18,112 nt of DNA from Ottowia sp. (GTDB lineage: Bacteria; Pseudomonadota; Gammaproteobacteria; Burkholderiales; Burkholderiaceae_C): positions 1 to 18,112 of the forward strand of contig JALOAS010000065.1 of assembly GCA_023228705.1 (NCBI GenBank). Direction: 5' to 3'. Below, in pieces: positions 6,448 through 14,069 of this stretch (the first letter of the stretch is position 1; every line of letters begins with the position of its first letter). The notes beneath the pieces are model-generated. The model was given only the letters and a program-made list of their open reading frames with translations. It was not told the DNA's origin and made no database searches. The position numbers were made by a program, and so were the translations under genes.

Positions 6448-8175
6448 ATGAACGACTTATCGACGCCAGCGGCCCAAACGCCGGTGGACCCTGGACCCGG
6501 CTCTTCCGAAGAAGCGCTGGGCGAACACCTGCTGGCCGCCGGCAAGCTCTCGCGCAGCGACCTGGAGCGCGCGTGGCAGGCGCGGCATACCATGGGCGGC
6601 AGCCTGGGGCAGGTGCTCATCAGCCTGGGGCTGGTATCCGAAATCGACATGTATACGGCACTGGCGCAGCATGCGGGGCGGCGGCTGGTGCTGGCCGACG
6701 ATTTTCCACAGGAGCGGCCCGAGCTGGCGGGACTGAACAGCGCGTTTTTGCTGGCGCACAAGCTGCTGCCCATGGGCGACGTGGCGGCCGATGCGCCCAT
6801 GCCACGCTTTGTCTCGCCCAACGCGCTGGATGCGCCGCTGGCCGAGGCCTTGCGGCTGGTGTTTGGCGAGACGCCGCAGCTGGACCTGGGGCTGGACTCC
6901 GAGGTCACGGGCAAGCTGCAGGAGTGGCTGTTCGAGACCGAAAACGAGGACGAGATCGTTGCCGGCACGCCCCAGGCCAACGAGTTCATCGAGCAGCTGC
7001 GCGACATGGCGTCGGAGGCGCCCATCATCCGCCGCGTGAACCAGATCCTGGCGCAGGCGGTGACCGCTGGTGCGTCGGACGTGCACATAGAAAATTATGA
7101 AGACCGCTCGGTGGTGCGCATTCGCGTGGACGGGCAGATCTACCCGGTGGATGAAATCGGCAACCACGATGCGCCGGCGGTGGTCTCGCGCATCAAGATC
7201 CTGTCGCGGCTGGACATTGCCGAGCGCCGCATGCCGCAGGATGGGCGCACGCGGCTGCGCGTGCATGGCCGCGACATCGACGTGCGCGTGTCCACGGTGC
7301 CGACCATGTTTGGCGAGTCGGTGGTGATGCGCCTGCTGGAGAAGAACCTGGACCTGCTGTCGCTGCCGCGGCTGCAGTTCAGCCCGCCCAACCTGGCAGC
7401 CATGCGCGAGCTGCTGGCGATTCCGCACGGCGTGCTGCTGGTGACCGGCCCCACCGGTTCGGGCAAGTCGACCACCCTGTACGCGTCGCTCATGAGCCTG
7501 GAGGGGCAGAACCTGAAGATCCTGACGGTGGAAGACCCGGTGGAATACCACCTGCCTTGGCTCAACCAGGTCCAGGTGCAGCCGCAGATCGGCCTGGATT
7601 TTGCGCACGTGCTGCGCTCGTTCCTGCGCCAGGACCCGGACGTCATCATGGTGGGCGAGATGCGCGATGGCGAAACCGCCGGCATTGCGGTGCAGGCGGC
7701 GCTGACCGGCCACCTGGTGCTGTCCACGCTGCACACCAACAGTGCCGTGGGCGCCATCGTGCGGCTGATCAACTTTGGCGTGCCGCCCTATTTGATCACC
7801 GCTTCGGTCATTGGCGTGCTGGCGCAGCGGCTGGTGCGGCGCCTGTGCGACCACTGCAAGACGCCCCAGCCGCCCGAGCAGGCGCAAGCGGCTGCCGCAT
7901 CGCTGGGCATGGACTTGCCGCACGGTCAGGTGCTATACGAAGCCGCGGGCTGCGACGCCTGCCGCCACACCGGCTACCGCGGACGCCTGGCCGTGCACGA
8001 GCTTCTGGTCATGAACGACGACATCCGCCGCGCCATCCTGCAGGACGGCTCGTCCATCAGCGCGGAGCAGGCCCGCTACTCCGGGGGGAACTTGTTGCGC
8101 GATGGCGCCACCAAGGTGCTTCAGGGGCTGACCACCAGCGAGGAAGTGCTGCGCGTGGTTGCTCAGGAGGATTGA
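6448..8175 (+). CDS. gspE: Type II secretion ATPase GspE
   Basis: Cytoplasmic hexameric ATPase that powers pseudopilus assembly. At 575 residues it has the family's full layout: an N-terminal GspL-binding domain (about 20-150, with GKLSRSDLERAWQ), the Asp-box region SDVHIE (210-215), Walker A GPTGSGKST (334-342), the Walker B/His-box region with GEMRD (403-407) and STLHTNSA, and a zinc-binding four-cysteine module at Cys467, Cys470, Cys502 and Cys505. I chose ATG 6448; the frame is open to a TTG at 6418, but that adds ten residues with no family support. The stop TGA (8173-8175) lies inside the terminal TTGAG of repeat family 3, so the insertion is flush with the 3' end. First gene of an Xps-order cluster. 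Confidence 0.97.
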   Translation: MNDLSTPAAQTPVDPGPGSSEEALGEHLLAAGKLSRSDLERAWQARHTMGGSLGQVLISLGLVSEIDMYTALAQHAGRRLVLADDFPQERPELAGLNSAFLLAHKLLPMGDVAADAPMPRFVSPNALDAPLAEALRLVFGETPQLDLGLDSEVTGKLQEWLFETENEDEIVAGTPQANEFIEQLRDMASEAPIIRRVNQILAQAVTAGASDVHIENYEDRSVVRIRVDGQIYPVDEIGNHDAPAVVSRIKILSRLDIAERRMPQDGRTRLRVHGRDIDVRVSTVPTMFGESVVMRLLEKNLDLLSLPRLQFSPPNLAAMRELLAIPHGVLLVTGPTGSGKSTTLYASLMSLEGQNLKILTVEDPVEYHLPWLNQVQVQPQIGLDFAHVLRSFLRQDPDVIMVGEMRDGETAGIAVQAALTGHLVLSTLHTNSAVGAIVRLINFGVPPYLITASVIGVLAQRLVRRLCDHCKTPQPPEQAQAAAASLGMDLPHGQVLYEAAGCDACRHTGYRGRLAVHELLVMNDDIRRAILQDGSSISAEQARYSGGNLLRDGATKVLQGLTTSEEVLRVVAQED

Positions 8176-8338
8176 GAGCTTGAGAAAGAATCCCTCATGC
8201 CCGCTTTGACCGCCCAAACCCGCCCACTCCGCGTTGCAAATGCTCGCCATAGCCCAGGCTATGCCTGCGCTTTGCGTCTTGATTGGCCGGTCTTGGGCGA
8301 TCCTCTCGGGCGCGATCAATTCATTCTCAAGCTCTGAG
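8172..8338 (-). repeat. 167-base inverted-end element between gspE and gspF (family 3, copy 1)
   Basis: On the + strand the ends are AGCTTGAGAAAGAAT (8177-8191) and ATTCATTCTCAAGCT (8319-8333), inverted with one mismatch, flanked by near-identical TTGAG (8172-8176) and CTGAG (8334-8338). The central hairpin is CATAGCC-CA-GGCTATG (8248-8263). Apart from that hairpin its reverse complement reads almost base for base like 17946-18112, and both are 167 bases. It carries no gene. It covers most of the 198-base E/F gap and separates gspE from gspF, which are usually tightly linked. Confidence 0.85.
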
Positions 8339-8356
8339 CCGCTGCCCACTGCGGCT
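8337..8356. other. Hairpin upstream of gspF
   Basis: AGCCGC (8337-8342) and GCGGCT (8351-8356) form a 6-base-pair stem with an 8-base loop, just after repeat copy 1 and 17 bases before the gspF ATG. The same stem sequence recurs after gspG at 10172-10188. There is no T-tract, so it is not a typical terminator. Confidence 0.4.
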
Positions 8357-8373
8357 TGACATACTCACGACAC

Positions 8374-9591
8374 ATGGCCGATTTTCATTACGCAGGCATA
8401 GCCGCCGATGGCAAGTCGTGCCAGGGCAGCATCCGGGCGGCCAGCGCCGAGGCGGCGCGCCTGCGCCTGCTGGGGCAGGGCATCACGCCAACGCGCCTGG
8501 GCAATGGCGTCAGCGGCACCCTGCCCGGCCCGGCCCTGGACCGCAGCGCCAGCACGATCCGGCTCAAGCGCGCTGACGTCCTGCTGTTTACGCGCGAGAT
8601 GGCGCATCTGAAGCGCGCCGACATCGCGCTGGATCGGGCGCTGGGCTTGCTGGGCGAGGTGGCCACCAATCAGCGGCTGAAGGCGTTTGTGGATCGCGTC
8701 AACGAGAGCGTGCGCGGCGGCCAGTCGCTGTACCAGGCGCTGCTGCCGTTTGAGCGCGACCTGGGCCGGCGCTACCTGGTGCTGATTCGTGCCGGCGAGG
8801 CATCGGGCGCGCTGGCCGTGGTGCTCAAGGAGCTGGCGGCGCAGCTGGAAGCCGACGACCAGCTGCGCCAGCACATTGGCTCTGCCATGATCTACCCAGC
8901 CATCCTGCTGGTGGTGTCGGCGCTGTCGGTGGTTGTGCTGCTGGTCTTCGTGGTGCCGCAGTTTCGGGAAATCTTTGATTCCATGGGCGATGCCCTGCCC
9001 TACCTCACGCGCGTGGTGCTCGATATCAGTGATTTTTTGCGGGCGCACTGGCTGGCCGTGACGCTGGCGCTGGCCGCGCTGCTGGTGCTGGGCCGGCGCT
9101 GGCTGGCCAGCAGCCGCGGGCGCGCGCGGCTGCACACCTGGCTGCTCGCCATACCGCTGCTGGGCCAGGTGCTGCAAGACTTGCAGCTGGCCGTATACTT
9201 TCGTACGCTGGGTGGCTTGTTGCAGCGCGGCGTGCCGCTGGTGGAATCACTGGGCATAGCCGGGGACGCGGTGACCAACACCGCGCTGCGCGCTGATCTC
9301 GTGCCGCTGGTGGACGTGGTCAAGGGCGGCAAGCGGCTGTCCACCGGCTTTGACACACGCTGGTTTGCAGGCAGCAGCACGGCGCAGCTGCTGCGCGTGG
9401 CCGAGGAAACCGGCAACCTGCACGGCACGGCCACGGCGCTGGCCGACCGCTACGAAGAACAGGGCCGGCGCAGCACGGCACGCGTGCTTGCGGTTGCCGA
9501 GCCGCTGATCATCATCGTGCTGGGTCTCATGGTGGCCGTGATCATCATGGCCATACTGGGTGGGGTCATGTCCATCAACGAAACCGTCTGA
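8374..9591 (+). CDS. gspF: Type II secretion inner-membrane platform protein GspF
   Basis: Polytopic inner-membrane protein at the base of the pseudopilus that couples GspE action to pilin addition. It is 405 residues, the family norm. It begins MADFHYAGIAADGKSCQG, as GspF/PilC proteins do, followed by two related cytoplasmic helical domains: ADVLLFTREMAHLKRADIALDRAL near 70, and the second with LQLAVYFRTLGGLLQRGVPLVE near 270. Three membrane segments are visible at about 173-195, 226-243 and 376-398, the last followed by MSINETV. ATG 8374 was chosen over an upstream TTG at 8356, which would lie in a hairpin. No Shine-Dalgarno is evident, so translation after the repeat insertion may be weak. 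Confidence 0.96.
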   Translation: MADFHYAGIAADGKSCQGSIRAASAEAARLRLLGQGITPTRLGNGVSGTLPGPALDRSASTIRLKRADVLLFTREMAHLKRADIALDRALGLLGEVATNQRLKAFVDRVNESVRGGQSLYQALLPFERDLGRRYLVLIRAGEASGALAVVLKELAAQLEADDQLRQHIGSAMIYPAILLVVSALSVVVLLVFVVPQFREIFDSMGDALPYLTRVVLDISDFLRAHWLAVTLALAALLVLGRRWLASSRGRARLHTWLLAIPLLGQVLQDLQLAVYFRTLGGLLQRGVPLVESLGIAGDAVTNTALRADLVPLVDVVKGGKRLSTGFDTRWFAGSSTAQLLRVAEETGNLHGTATALADRYEEQGRRSTARVLAVAEPLIIIVLGLMVAVIIMAILGGVMSINETV

Positions 9592-9740
9592 AGGTGTGCC
9601 ATGACACCGCGGCTGCACGGGGTCAGGGCTGCGGCTGCGCCGCGATCAACCGTCGATGCGACCGCCGTCCAAAGCCCCGCAGGCGCCGGGTCAACTGCCA
9701 TCAACTTGAACCAGCCAAGAGTTTGTGAAGGAACATTTGC

Positions 9741-10172
9741 ATGAAGAACCGTTTTTCAGCGTACCGCCGGCAACAGCAGCGCGGCTTTACCCTCATCGAG
9801 CTGCTGGTGGTCATGGTCATCCTGGTGCTGCTTGCCAGCTTTGTCGGCCCGCGGGTGCTCGACCAGCTGGGCGGCGCCAAGATGAAGGCAGCCACCGTGC
9901 AAATCAGCGAGATCGAAGCGGCACTGGATTTGTTCAAGCTGGACGTGGGCCGCTACCCCAACGACGGCGAGGGGCTGCGCAGCCTGGTCGAGCGACCGGG
10001 CAATTTGCGCGGCTGGAATGGCCCCTACCTGCGCAAGGGGCTGCCAGCGGACCCGTGGAACAACGCCTACCAGTACAAGTTCCCGGGCCGCGGCGGCGAC
10101 CCTGACGTGTTTTCCTTTGGCGCCGACGGCCAGCCGGGCGGAGACGGCGAGAACGCGGACATCTACAACTGA
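9741..10172 (+). CDS. gspG: Major pseudopilin GspG
   Basis: Main subunit of the T2SS pseudopilus, 143 residues. The prepilin peptidase site is QQQRG-FTLIE with cleavage after Gly15, giving a mature protein starting Phe with the conserved Glu at +5. A hydrophobic helix (LLVVMVILVLLASFVGP) follows, then the GspG-specific DVGRYPNDGEGLRSL and GPYLRKGLPADPWNNAYQYKFPG segments and a C-terminal aspartate-rich loop (DVFSFGADGQPGGDGENAD) that binds calcium in this family. A good ribosome-binding site, AAGGA, sits about eight bases before ATG 9741. The gene is set off by 149 bases before and 180 bases after, with hairpins behind the stop, which fits a separately tuned, highly expressed subunit (inference). 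Confidence 0.97.
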   Translation: MKNRFSAYRRQQQRGFTLIELLVVMVILVLLASFVGPRVLDQLGGAKMKAATVQISEIEAALDLFKLDVGRYPNDGEGLRSLVERPGNLRGWNGPYLRKGLPADPWNNAYQYKFPGRGGDPDVFSFGADGQPGGDGENADIYN

Positions 10173-10206
10173 GCCGCAACAAGCGGCTGATTGGCAGGCA
10201 TTGCCA
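10172..10206. other. Tandem hairpins directly after gspG
   Basis: Two stems follow the gspG stop: AGCCGC-AACAA-GCGGCT (10172-10188) and TGGCA-GGCAT-TGCCA (10192-10206). Neither is followed by a T-run, so a Rho-independent terminator is unlikely. They could protect the 3' end of the gspG message or dampen read-through into gspH. The rest of the gap to gspH (10207-10352) holds a run of ATGAC-type near-repeats (about 10217-10251) and a doubled CCAGCGT (10272-10285) but no gene. Confidence 0.45.
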
Positions 10207-10352
10207 GCACACCGGATGATGGAAGACGGATGACAAATGACAGATGACCTCGGCCCATGAAGGTTTGACGTCCAGCGTCCAGCGTATCCCGACCACGCTC
10301 GACGCCGGACGCAATTCGCTCAACCTCTCCATGCGCCTGCATCGTTGCTGAA

Positions 10353-10847
10353 TTGACATTGCAAACCCACACACCATCGCGACCACGGCCGCCGCGCAAG
10401 GCGGCCGGATTCACGCTGCTGGAGCTGCTGGTGGTGCTGGCACTGGCCGCGCTGGCCATTACGGTGGCCGGCATCGGTGGCCAGGCCTTTGTCGAGCGCG
10501 CGCGCTACCAGCAAACGGTGCGCGACATCAGCAGCCAGCTGCGGCAGGCACGCTTGCGCAGCGTCGACAGCGATGAGCCCGTGCTGGTGCGCTGGCTGCC
10601 GCGCCAGCGGCAGCTGCAGGCCGGCGACGCCACGCTGCGGATTCCGGACGCACTGGACGTTCGCTGGCAAGCGCTGGATGCGACGCAGGGCAACGCCGAT
10701 GCCGCGCCCGTGATTTTCCTGTTTGACCCCGACGGCGGCGCCCGGGGCGGACGGTTTGCGGTGCTGCGCGCCGGTCGCGGCGTGTCGTTCCAGGTCAACT
10801 GGCTGCTTGGGCGGGTGCAGCAATCAACCGTGGAAGTGGCCGGCTGA
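10353..10847 (+). CDS. gspH: Minor pseudopilin GspH
   Basis: Minor pseudopilin of the tip complex, 164 residues. Prepilin signal RKAAG-FTLLELLVV with cleavage after Gly19 and Glu at +5, then a hydrophobic helix and the GspH-type body (ARYQQTVRDISSQLRQARLRSV, FLFDPDGGARGGRF). No ATG or GTG lies in frame between the upstream stop (10266-10268) and the prepilin motif. The start must be TTG 10353 or TTG 10359, or something rarer. No clear Shine-Dalgarno precedes it. TGATG overlaps the gspI start by one base. GspH is the most divergent of these pseudopilins, but order and motif support the call. Confidence 0.88.
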   Translation: MTLQTHTPSRPRPPRKAAGFTLLELLVVLALAALAITVAGIGGQAFVERARYQQTVRDISSQLRQARLRSVDSDEPVLVRWLPRQRQLQAGDATLRIPDALDVRWQALDATQGNADAAPVIFLFDPDGGARGGRFAVLRAGRGVSFQVNWLLGRVQQSTVEVAG

Positions 10848-11293
10848 TGAGGCTGTTGCGCCCGCTTTTCAGATCGCGCAGGGTGCAACTGCAGCGCGGT
10901 TTCAGCTTGCTGGAAGCGGTGGTGGCCATGGCCATTGCCGCGATCGCGTTTGGCGCGCTGTTTCGCACCGTGGGGCAAAGCAGCAAGGTTGCCGGCGACG
11001 TCGACGGCCGAGTCGAGGCGCAACTGCTGGCGCAAAGCATCCTGGCCAGCGCCGCCTTTGCCGAAGACCTGGAACCCCTGCACAACGGGCAGGAGGGGCC
11101 GTGGCAGTGGCAGTTGCAGGTGAGCGCCGAACCGGTCGCCTGGGAGCTGGTCGACGGCATGGTCGATACGCGGGAAGACGCCCTGATGGCGCCGCAGATG
11201 GTGGCGCGCATCGACATCCAGGTGCGCCGCGCCGGCGCGGCAGCAGCAACCCTGGCCTGGCAGGGCTACAAACCGTACCGGGCGCTGCCATGA
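10847..11293 (+). CDS. gspI: Minor pseudopilin GspI
   Basis: Minor pseudopilin that nucleates the I-J-K tip complex, 148 residues. A basic leader ends at QLQRG-FSLLEAVVAMAIAAIAFG with cleavage after Gly18 and Glu at +5. GspI-like features are FSLLEAVVA in place of FTLLE and a short globular part. Its start shares one base with the gspH stop (TGATG), and its stop overlaps gspJ (ATGA), so H-I-J-K are translationally coupled. Nothing odd in composition. Confidence 0.92.
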   Translation: MRLLRPLFRSRRVQLQRGFSLLEAVVAMAIAAIAFGALFRTVGQSSKVAGDVDGRVEAQLLAQSILASAAFAEDLEPLHNGQEGPWQWQLQVSAEPVAWELVDGMVDTREDALMAPQMVARIDIQVRRAGAAAATLAWQGYKPYRALP

Positions 11294-11898
11294 GACGCGC
11301 CCCGGCCCGCCCGCGCGGCTTCACGCTGCTGGAGTTGCTCATTGCGCTGGCGGTCACGGCGCTGGTCGTGGCACTGCTGTTCAGCGGCTACGCAATGATT
11401 GGCCGCGCCGAAGACCGCAACCAGCAGCAGATCGACCGCGGCGAGAACATGCTGCTGGTCAGCGGCTGGCTGCAGCGCAAGCTGGAAAGCCTGCGCCCGC
11501 TGGCGCAGGTTGATGAAAGCGGCGTGCACACCTTCTTCAGCGGCAACGCCGCCGGCGCGCTGTGGCTGGCGCCGCTGCCCGAGCTGGGCGCGGGCGGCGG
11601 CCTCAGCGTCCTGCGCGTGGGCCCCGAGCGCCACGCCGACGGCAGCGTCGACCTGGTGGTGCAGGCGCTGCCCTACAACGGCGCGCGCATGACGCTGGAC
11701 TGGGCTGCCGCCGTCAGCGCCCCCCTGATGACCGACGTGCGCAGCCTGCAGTGGTCCTACCAGGACGGCGCCAGCGGCCAGTGGCGGCCCGAGTGGCCGG
11801 GCACGGGGGACCAATATCCGGTGCGCGTGCGCATACAACTGGGCGACGCCCAGGGCGACTGGCCGGCGCTGGTCGTTGCCCTGCCGGGGGCGCGGTAA
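11290..11898 (+). CDS. gspJ: Minor pseudopilin GspJ
   Basis: Minor pseudopilin of the I-J-K tip complex, 202 residues. The prepilin site is RPRG-FTLLELLIALAVTALV with cleavage after Gly10 and Glu at +5. The body contains DRNQQQIDRGENMLLVSGWLQRKLESL and the late VRSLQWSYQDGASGQWRPEWP segment typical of GspJ. I start at ATG 11290, which overlaps the gspI stop by four bases; the longer open frame upstream is the antisense-like shadow of gspI. The stop TAA shares one base with the gspK ATG. Confidence 0.93.
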   Translation: MRRAPARPRGFTLLELLIALAVTALVVALLFSGYAMIGRAEDRNQQQIDRGENMLLVSGWLQRKLESLRPLAQVDESGVHTFFSGNAAGALWLAPLPELGAGGGLSVLRVGPERHADGSVDLVVQALPYNGARMTLDWAAAVSAPLMTDVRSLQWSYQDGASGQWRPEWPGTGDQYPVRVRIQLGDAQGDWPALVVALPGAR

Positions 11899-12785
11899 TG
11901 GCGCGCAGACACAACCTGCAGCAGGGCGCGGCCCTGATACTGGTGCTGTGGCTGGTTGTGGGTATGTCGCTGCTGGTGCTCGCCGGGGCCCGGTCGGTTC
12001 GTCAGCACACGCAGGTGGCAGCCCTGCACTCGGACCAGCTGCGCGTGCAGTCGACGCTGGACGCCGCCATCGCGCTGGGCGCGCAACAAATGGCGGCCGA
12101 TCCGCGCAAGGCCAATGGCTACCGCCGCTGGCACCTGCATTTTGCCGGGCAGGACGTCCTGCTCGAACAAGTCTCGGGAGACGGTCTGGTCGATGCCAAC
12201 GTTGCCAGTCCGGAATTGCTGCAAGCCCTGTTTGAGCGCGTCGGTGGCCTGGCACCCGGCGAGGCCGCACTGATGACGTCGGCCGTGCGCGATTTCATCG
12301 GATACGACAGCGAGGGCAGCCTGGGCCGTGGCGGCGATGAAGCCGTAACCACGCGCGGCGGCATCTCGGACATCTCGGAGTTGCGCGACGTGCCGGGGAT
12401 GACGCCCGACCTGTATGCGACAATCTCCCCGTTTCTGGGATACAACGGCCAGCAACGGGTCAACGTCAACGCGGCGCCGCCGGCACTGATAGACGCCCTG
12501 TCGGGACAGCCCGGCCTGGGCGAGGCCATCCATGCAACGCCGCCCGCCATGCGCTCCGAAGCGATGCTGTCGGGCGCAGGCCAGGACCTGTTTGCCATAA
12601 CGCCAGCCGCGGGAGGCAGCTCGTTGCGCCTGCGCGCGCTGGTGCAAGCGGCTGACGGACGCGTGTGGCAGCGCCAGGCATGGCTGGCGCTGGGCGTGGG
12701 CACGGACACCATCATGCCGTGGAAAACGGAAGCGGTCGAGGTTGTGCAGCGCGCCCGGGGCGGGGTGGTGTCGCCCGGATCATGA
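11898..12785 (+). CDS. gspK: Minor pseudopilin GspK
   Basis: Largest minor pseudopilin, capping the pseudopilus; 295 residues. Leader MARRHNLQQG-AALILVLWLVVGMSLLVLAG is cleaved after Gly10. The +5 position is Leu, not Glu, as is characteristic of GspK at the tip. GspK body features are visible: SPELLQALF, VRDFIGYDSEG, ISDISELRDVPGMTPDLYATISPFL and VNVNAAPPALIDAL, the helix-hairpin-like alpha domain. It starts within the gspJ stop (TAATG). It is followed by an unusual 225-base gap before gspL, although its own stop is ATGA, as if a downstream gene once overlapped it. Confidence 0.95.
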   Translation: MARRHNLQQGAALILVLWLVVGMSLLVLAGARSVRQHTQVAALHSDQLRVQSTLDAAIALGAQQMAADPRKANGYRRWHLHFAGQDVLLEQVSGDGLVDANVASPELLQALFERVGGLAPGEAALMTSAVRDFIGYDSEGSLGRGGDEAVTTRGGISDISELRDVPGMTPDLYATISPFLGYNGQQRVNVNAAPPALIDALSGQPGLGEAIHATPPAMRSEAMLSGAGQDLFAITPAAGGSSLRLRALVQAADGRVWQRQAWLALGVGTDTIMPWKTEAVEVVQRARGGVVSPGS

Positions 12786-12898
12786 CGCCCGTGCCAGTTT
12801 CCAGGATGACGCAAGCAGAACAACGCAATCCATGGTCTACGCATACCTAGCAGCAATTGATGCCAGCGCCAACAGGCAGGCCATTGGCGCGCCGATGC

Positions 12899-12912
12899 CC
12901 GGTTGCAACCGG
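12899..12912. promoter_or_regulatory. 14-base perfect palindrome in the gspK-gspL gap
   Basis: CCGGTTGCAACCGG reads the same on both strands and lies about 100 bases before the gspL start, in a 225-base gap with no convincing gene. A perfect palindrome of this size could be a regulator-binding site for a secondary promoter of gspL-M-N-D. I see no matched -35/-10 pair, so the role is speculative. Confidence 0.25.
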
Positions 12913-13010
12913 CAAACTGCCCGGGTCATTGACTCCGGCAGCGGCGGGCTTGCGGCGGGGACGAAACAGACGGCCCCTGCTGATTACCGGCCCTCTTTTC
13001 CCGTGAATCC

Positions 13011-14069
13011 ATGGCCATGCAAGCGCGCAGCAGCGAACTGACGCAGCAGGCACGCGCGCTCTGGGACCGCCTGCGCTGGGGGCTGGACGACTTGCGCCGC
13101 GTGCTGGTGGCGCGCGGGCTTTGGCTGGCGCCGGCCATCACGGTGACCGACGCCAATGGCCGCCTGTGGCGCGTTGATGGTGGCCGCACGCGGCCCCAGG
13201 ACAGCGGGGTGGCAACGGGCGTGCTGATCGAGACCACGGCCTGCCTGTGGGGCACGCTCAGCTTGCCGCAAATGCCATTGCGCGCCACCGATGGCGCCGT
13301 GCACGAAGCGCTGTGGCGCGTCTCGCCGCTGCCGCTCGAGCAGGTGTTGTGCGCCTGGACCCTGCGGCCCGCATCGGCTGGCCTTGACGGCTGGCACGCC
13401 GATTGGGGATTGTGCCCGGAGCCCAACGTGCAAGCGGCGTTGCAGCGGGCCGGGCTGGGCGCCGATGCGCCGGTTTTCCTGGCGCGTGCCGACGGCCGCG
13501 TGCTGGCGGCACGCGGCGCGGCGCGGCAGCAAAGCATGCGCCGCCAGCGCCGCAGCGATGTGTTTGCACTGATCGTGCTGGCGCTGGCCGTGCTGTCATT
13601 GGGCATCCCGGCGCTCATGCCGCTGGCGCTGAAGCGCCAGACCGTCATCCACGCCATGCAGCATCAGGCGGCGGTGACGCAGCAGGCCGCGCCGCTGCGC
13701 GACAAGCTCGATGCCCTGCGTCAAAACGCCGACACCATGGCGCAACTGCGCGAGGAGGCCGCAGGCAGCGTGCCGCTGGCAAGCGTGGTCGAACGCCTGG
13801 CGGCTGCCTTGCCCGACGACACCTGGCTCAACAGGCTGGAGGTCAGCAACCGGCAGATTCGCCTGACCGGCTTTACTGGCAACGCCACCAACCTCATCAG
13901 CCGCTTGAGCAAAGAAGCCGAATTTGCCGACGTGCACACCACTGCGCCGACGGTACGCGATGAGAGCGAAGCCAAGGATCGCTTTTCCTTTGAGATGCGC
14001 TGGCACGACAACGCCAGCGCCGCCGGGGACAGCACCGAGCCCGGCGCTGCCGACGGAGGCGGTTCATGA
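13011..14069 (+). CDS. gspL: Type II secretion protein GspL (Xps-type)
   Basis: Inner-membrane protein that recruits GspE and pairs with GspM; 352 residues. The N-terminal part (about 1-180) is cytoplasmic and resembles the actin-like GspL domain (PAITVTDANGRLWRVDG). One membrane helix follows at about 184-206. The periplasmic C-terminal part has a PilN/fimbrial-assembly-like ferredoxin fold (SVVERLAAALPDDTWLNRLEVSNRQIRLTGFTGNATNLISRL). Start ATG 13011 was chosen as the first of two in-frame ATGs (13011, 13017); no strong Shine-Dalgarno is seen. Its stop overlaps gspM by four bases (ATGA). Confidence 0.9.
   Translation: MAMQARSSELTQQARALWDRLRWGLDDLRRVLVARGLWLAPAITVTDANGRLWRVDGGRTRPQDSGVATGVLIETTACLWGTLSLPQMPLRATDGAVHEALWRVSPLPLEQVLCAWTLRPASAGLDGWHADWGLCPEPNVQAALQRAGLGADAPVFLARADGRVLAARGAARQQSMRRQRRSDVFALIVLALAVLSLGIPALMPLALKRQTVIHAMQHQAAVTQQAAPLRDKLDALRQNADTMAQLREEAAGSVPLASVVERLAAALPDDTWLNRLEVSNRQIRLTGFTGNATNLISRLSKEAEFADVHTTAPTVRDESEAKDRFSFEMRWHDNASAAGDSTEPGAADGGGS

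Noticed and set aside
8355..8384. TTGACA at 8356-8361 and at 10353-10358 as promoter -35 boxes
   Set aside because: No matching -10 hexamer at 16-18 bases downstream. The first falls in a hairpin region next to the gspF start and the second overlaps the gspH start codon.
9601..9744. Small ORF of 47 codons between gspF and gspG, with AAGGTG before ATG and an ATGA overlap with gspG
   Set aside because: Third-position GC is only about 60 percent, well below the neighbours; the peptide has no recognisable feature, and gspG has its own good ribosome-binding site. A leader role is not excluded but not supported.
12782..12850. 22-codon ORF overlapping the gspK stop
   Set aside because: Too short and featureless; more likely the relic of a former gene overlap or chance.
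12827..13014. 9-base direct repeat AATCCATGG at 12827-12835 and 13006-13014, as a possible target duplication around a 170-base insertion
   Set aside because: The enclosed sequence has no inverted ends, the two copies do not restore a gspL frame when joined, and a 9-base match in such a region is not rare enough.
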